A DNA stretch of 64,000 nt from DRPG01 sp964655065 (GTDB lineage: Bacteria; Myxococcota_A; UBA796; GCA-2862545): the NCBI GenBank assembly GCA_964655065.1, contig CAZZLC010000012.1, forward strand, positions 86,703-150,702, written 5' to 3'. Shown here piece after piece: positions 60,888 through 64,000 of the stretch. Every line of letters begins with the position of its first letter. Positions within the stretch are counted from its first letter, which is position 1. The notes below the pieces were generated by a model that was not told the origin of the DNA, searched no databases, and saw only the letters and a program-made list of their open reading frames with translations. The translations under genes were made by a program, and so were the position numbers.

Positions 60888-62372
60888 TCAGGGCACGTAG
60901 CACTGGCGTGGGCCCGGATTGGGCCGGTTCGCCGTCGCTTCGGGGAGCCAGAGCCAGTTGGCGACGTCGTCGGCGATGACGATGGTACCGACGTCCCACA
61001 CCTCGTCGAAGGTCATCTGCCGGTCGAGCACGCCCACCGTGCGCTCGGTTCCGTCGAGCCACACGCGGATGCGGGCGTTGACCTCGTCGTCGCCGCGGCG
61101 GCGGAAGTAGTGCACCTTCACCTGGTAGACGCCGGGTCGAGGCTCGCGGACGTTGATGTTCTCGGGTCCGAGACCCGCCAGGTCGTCGATGTCGAGGCGC
61201 GGATCGTCGGCGGAGCCGCCCCCTCCCCAGTTGGGGTTCTCGTTGCAGAAGTTGCAGTCCTCGGGGACCTGGAAGATGTCGGTCTCGTCGCCGTCGATGA
61301 GGTGGAGGTCCATGTCGGCATTGGCCGTGTTCCACGAGAGCTCGACGTAGAGGCGGTCCTCCGGCGCGGCGCCGAAGGAGCAGATCGCGGGCTCGCTCGG
61401 GGTGTCGAGCGCGTTGGTCACCACGAGCTGGATCGCCCACGGCCCGGCGACGTCGACGTAGAGATCGGCCACGGGCTGGTCGTCGGGGTCGAGCCGCACG
61501 TCGGGATCGGAGCCGGCGGGACGCTGGATGACCGTCCACTGGTAGGAGAGCGTTCCGAGCTCGTCGGGATCGAAGGAGGCCGAGCCGTCGAAGGCCACGG
61601 TACGCGGTCCGGCGAGATCGACCCCGGCCGGGCAGTCCACGATGGCGACGGGGCGCTCGAAGTCGCCACCGCCGTTGCCCACGAGCCTCACCTGCAGCGG
61701 GCTCTCGTCGGGGTCGTTGCTCTCGAGGAAGAGGTCGGCGATCTCCCCCTCCTCGTCGGGTGGCGCATAGGCCACGAGGAGGTTCGAAGACGACCCGGGG
61801 GCGATGGGCCAGGTGTCGGCGCGGTCGAGCGGATCGACGGCGAGCGAGAAGGCCGGGTCGCCCTGGAGCCGGATGTCGGAGACGAGCAGGACCTCGTCGC
61901 CCTCGTTGCGGACCTCGATCGACTCGATGCTCTCACCGTCGAACTCGAACGTCCGCGAGGGGAGCACCGCGATGTCGGGGTAGGGCACGTCGGCACCCTC
62001 GCCCCGCACCGAGACCCAGACCGTCGGCCGCTCGGGATCGTTGCTGTCGAAGCGCAGCTGCGCGCTGTAGCGACGGAAGGTGTCGGGCGCGAAGGCCACC
62101 GGCATCAGCACCTCCTCGCCGCGACCGAGCACGAAGGGCTCGGCGGGAGGGGTGACGGTGAAGACGTCGTCCTCGCGGTCGAGCGACAGATCGATGGTGA
62201 GGTCCGCGCGGCCTGCGTTCGCCACGATCAGGTTCTGGGTGGCCGGGGAGAGCAGGCCCACCTGGCCGAAGTCGAGGACCGGCGGCGCGACCTGGAGCTC
62301 GGGCTCGAGGAGCACGAGCCCCGGCCCCTCCGGGGCGCAGGCCATCACGACGAAGAGGATCACGGCGTACAC
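60888..62372 (-). CDS. ASH/PKD-like domain lipoprotein, paralogue of upstream gene
   Basis: A 494-residue exported lipoprotein. The GTG at 62372 lies inside the upstream gene (13-base overlap); YAVILFVVMAC is the signal with its lipobox. Two choice-of-anchor/ASH-like domains (VLDFGQVGLLSPATQNLIVANAGRADL, IAVLPSRTFEFDGESIESIEVRNEGDEVLLV) are followed by a PKD-like domain (VAFDGSASFDPDELGTLSYQWTV) and a C-terminal DMDLHLI domain with a CNFCNEN pair, resembling pre-peptidase-like beta domains. Same domain order as the adjacent gene, so this is a tandem duplication. Probably a surface or periplasmic protein of unknown role. Confidence 0.82.
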   Translation of the reverse strand: MYAVILFVVMACAPEGPGLVLLEPELQVAPPVLDFGQVGLLSPATQNLIVANAGRADLTIDLSLDREDDVFTVTPPAEPFVLGRGEEVLMPVAFAPDTFRRYSAQLRFDSNDPERPTVWVSVRGEGADVPYPDIAVLPSRTFEFDGESIESIEVRNEGDEVLLVSDIRLQGDPAFSLAVDPLDRADTWPIAPGSSSNLLVAYAPPDEEGEIADLFLESNDPDESPLQVRLVGNGGGDFERPVAIVDCPAGVDLAGPRTVAFDGSASFDPDELGTLSYQWTVIQRPAGSDPDVRLDPDDQPVADLYVDVAGPWAIQLVVTNALDTPSEPAICSFGAAPEDRLYVELSWNTANADMDLHLIDGDETDIFQVPEDCNFCNENPNWGGGGSADDPRLDIDDLAGLGPENINVREPRPGVYQVKVHYFRRRGDDEVNARIRVWLDGTERTVGVLDRQMTFDEVWDVGTIVIADDVANWLWLPEATANRPNPGPRQCYVP

Positions 62373-63877
62373 TCCCGGGTGCCGCCCGCGTCGTACACGG
62401 GCGCGTTGGACGTGCCGAAGGTGGCGTCAGGCCAGTTGATCTGGCCGACGTCCCAGACCTGGTTGCGGGCGAGCACCTGCGACTGCTGGGTGATTCGCTC
62501 GCCGTTGGCGTAGGCCACCACGGTGGCGGTGACCGCGTCGTCGTCGCCGTCGTCGAAGTGGTGGACCCGCACGAGGTAGCTCTCGTCGACGGCGAGGGGC
62601 AAGGTGATGACCTCGGGCCCGAGTCCGTCGTCGTCGTCGCGGGCGAGGGACGGGTCGTCGGACGAGTCCCCCGGGGTGCCCCAGTCGGGCGAGCGGTTGC
62701 AGTAGCTGACGTCACCCGGAACGTCGAAGAACGCGGCCCCCTCGCGGGCGAGGTGCAGGTCGAGATCCGAGGTGGGGCCGGCCCACGAGAGCTCGACGTA
62801 GACGTCGTCGATGGGGGTCGCGTCGATCACGCACTTCGCGGGCACGCTGGACAGGTCGGTCTGGTTGGTGACCACCAGCGTGGCCTCCCAGAACCCGGCC
62901 GCGTCGATAGCGAAGGTCGTCTCGACTTCGTCGTCGGGGGTGGGCTCGTTGCCGGGGTCGCCGGCCGTGGGGCGGCGAGGGATCGACCAGCGGTACTCGA
63001 GGGCGCCCCCGTCCGGGTCGGTGGAGCTCGCGCCCGACAGCTCGACCAACACGGGCTGGCTCGTGTCGGCGGTGGCCGGGCACCCGGTGATCACCGCCAC
63101 GGGGTACTCGAAGTCGCCCCCGCCGTTGGCCTCGAGCGGGACGTCGATCGCTGGCTCGTCCGCGTCGTTGCTGCGCACGGTGAGCGTGCCCGAGTCGCCC
63201 CCGGGCTGGAGCGCCTCGTACTCGAGGAGCACCGCCAGGTTGGCGCCGGGTAGGAGCTCGGTGCCGGAAGGGTCGCGGTCGAGGGTGAAGGTGCCCGCGC
63301 CTGCCTGCGACAGCGTGCCCAGGACGAGCGGGGCGTCGCCCCGGTTGAAGATGGTGAGGATCTGCGAGCCCGTTCCTCCGAGATCGACCGTTCCGAAGTC
63401 GACGGAGCGGGGCAGGATCTCGATGTCGGGGGCGAACGGGATCCGGCCCACGCCGGTCAGGGGGACGTCGATGGCCGGACGGTCGGGGTCGTTGCTCGTG
63501 ACCACGAGGGTCGCCGCCGCGTCACCGAGCACCGTAGGGGCGAACCGAACCTGCACGCGCTGGTCGTCGCCGGGCTCCAGCTCGCCTTCGATCGAGCTCA
63601 CCACGTCGCCGGTCTCCGCGTCGACGATGGCGAAGTCGTCGTCGTCGAGGGCGATGGCCCAGCGAAGGTCGGAGCGCCCGATGTTCTCGACGAACAGCTC
63701 GGCGGTGGTGCTTCGGCGGGCCGGTGATCCGCCGAGCTGGTCCGCGGCTACGGCCTCGCCGAGGTCGAGGGCGTCGGGCAGCACCGCGATCGTCGGGGTG
63801 GGCACTGAGATCACGGTCTCGCGTGAGCAGCTGGCAATCAGCAGGAGGGTCGTACCCAGAACGAAGTGTCGGACCAT
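62360..63877 (-). CDS. ASH/PKD-like domain lipoprotein
   Basis: A 505-residue exported lipoprotein starting at ATG 63877 with GGGGAGG upstream. RHFVLGTTLLLIASC is the signal. Two ASH-like domains (ELFVENIGRSDLRWAI..., ILPRSVDFGTVDLGGTGSQILTIFNRGDAPLVL) with NDPDRPAIDVPL linkers precede a PKD-like domain (LVELSGASSTDPDGGALEYRWSIP) and a C-terminal SDLDLHLA domain with one conserved Cys. The same order as the downstream paralogue supports tandem duplication. Function unknown. No clear promoter was identified in the 123 bases to the window end, and I see no gene there. Confidence 0.83.
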   Translation of the reverse strand: MVRHFVLGTTLLLIASCSRETVISVPTPTIAVLPDALDLGEAVAADQLGGSPARRSTTAELFVENIGRSDLRWAIALDDDDFAIVDAETGDVVSSIEGELEPGDDQRVQVRFAPTVLGDAAATLVVTSNDPDRPAIDVPLTGVGRIPFAPDIEILPRSVDFGTVDLGGTGSQILTIFNRGDAPLVLGTLSQAGAGTFTLDRDPSGTELLPGANLAVLLEYEALQPGGDSGTLTVRSNDADEPAIDVPLEANGGGDFEYPVAVITGCPATADTSQPVLVELSGASSTDPDGGALEYRWSIPRRPTAGDPGNEPTPDDEVETTFAIDAAGFWEATLVVTNQTDLSSVPAKCVIDATPIDDVYVELSWAGPTSDLDLHLAREGAAFFDVPGDVSYCNRSPDWGTPGDSSDDPSLARDDDDGLGPEVITLPLAVDESYLVRVHHFDDGDDDAVTATVVAYANGERITQQSQVLARNQVWDVGQINWPDATFGTSNAPVYDAGGTRECTP

Positions 63878-64000
63878 GGCGTCCTCCCCGCGCGCCAGCT
63901 TAAAGCGGCCGGACAGTTCCGCCCACACCCCCTCCCCGGGACTCGAGCCTCCAATGGCCTGCGCCCGAGCTCGGGCACGGCGTCGGAGAACCGGAGCGCG

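Noticed and set aside
63878..64000. A gene or promoter at the right edge
   Set aside because: No convincing frame with a ribosome site; a TTTAAG element exists but lacks a -35 partner.

Overview
This 64 kb window has high G+C (roughly two thirds by eye) and is packed with genes that overlap by 1-20 bases (ATGA, GTGA or TGATG junctions). GTG starts are frequent. The gene content points to a Myxococcota-type (former deltaproteobacterial) chromosome: a giant lipoprotein with MopE-like DxDNDCD repeats, many Cys-rich lipoproteins, several Ser/Thr kinases, an M61 peptidase, tandem lipoproteins with ASH/PKD-like domains, and a retron resembling myxobacterial Mx162. I recognise no tRNA, rRNA, CRISPR array, transposase or prophage gene.

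Layout. 0-6 kb holds housekeeping and metabolic genes: adenosine deaminase, SSB followed by a degenerate subtilase lipoprotein, a C26 glutamine amidotransferase and a DAG-kinase-like lipid kinase. 6-12 kb holds a truncated crotonase, a small Cys-rich lipoprotein, a murein-hydrolase pair (MltA/3D-like protein plus Amidase_3 with an inserted golvesin-like domain) and a PDZ-containing M61 peptidase. 12-20 kb holds an HDOD protein, a YtkA-like lipoprotein, a five-haem cytochrome, SppA and a UPF0182 membrane protein. 20-22.8 kb holds three overlapping small exported or acidic proteins, a lipase and a Cys-rich lipoprotein.

From 33,983 down to 22,858 on the minus strand lies a compact envelope cluster: two FhaA/FHA-like proteins, one polypeptide joining a SEDS glycosyltransferase (FtsW/RodA) to a class B penicillin-binding protein, a divergent Ser/Thr kinase-like protein with a membrane segment, a DUF6940-like protein, a START-like protein, an outer-membrane barrel and an OmpA-like lipoprotein. 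The core set (FHA, FHA, SEDS, PBP, kinase) matches the actinobacterial fhaA-fhaB-rodA-pbpA-pknA/B cluster, with rodA and pbpA fused.

The most interesting region is 39.65-52.2 kb: a complete candidate retron defence operon. A structured non-coding region (39,688-39,952) has a1/a2 inverted repeats, a TAGC branch-site candidate, an msr hairpin and a long msd hairpin with a perfect 24-bp stem. It is followed by a HEAT-like protein, a 2068-residue WD40-like plus HEAT protein, a winged-helix/SWIM zinc-finger protein and a reverse transcriptase carrying YADD and the retron signatures NAxxH and VTG. From memory of retron classifications this matches type XIII (RT plus ARM/HEAT plus WHSWIM). The predicted RNA and DNA dimensions agree with those I recall for M. 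xanthus msDNA Mx162.

The right end holds a DUF3604 / peptidyl-prolyl isomerase / HupE-UreJ trio, a canonical transmembrane Ser/Thr kinase, an isopenicillin-N-synthase-like oxygenase, aspartyl-tRNA synthetase and two tandem paralogous lipoproteins. Family assignments rest on motifs read by eye and recalled family knowledge; no database search was run.
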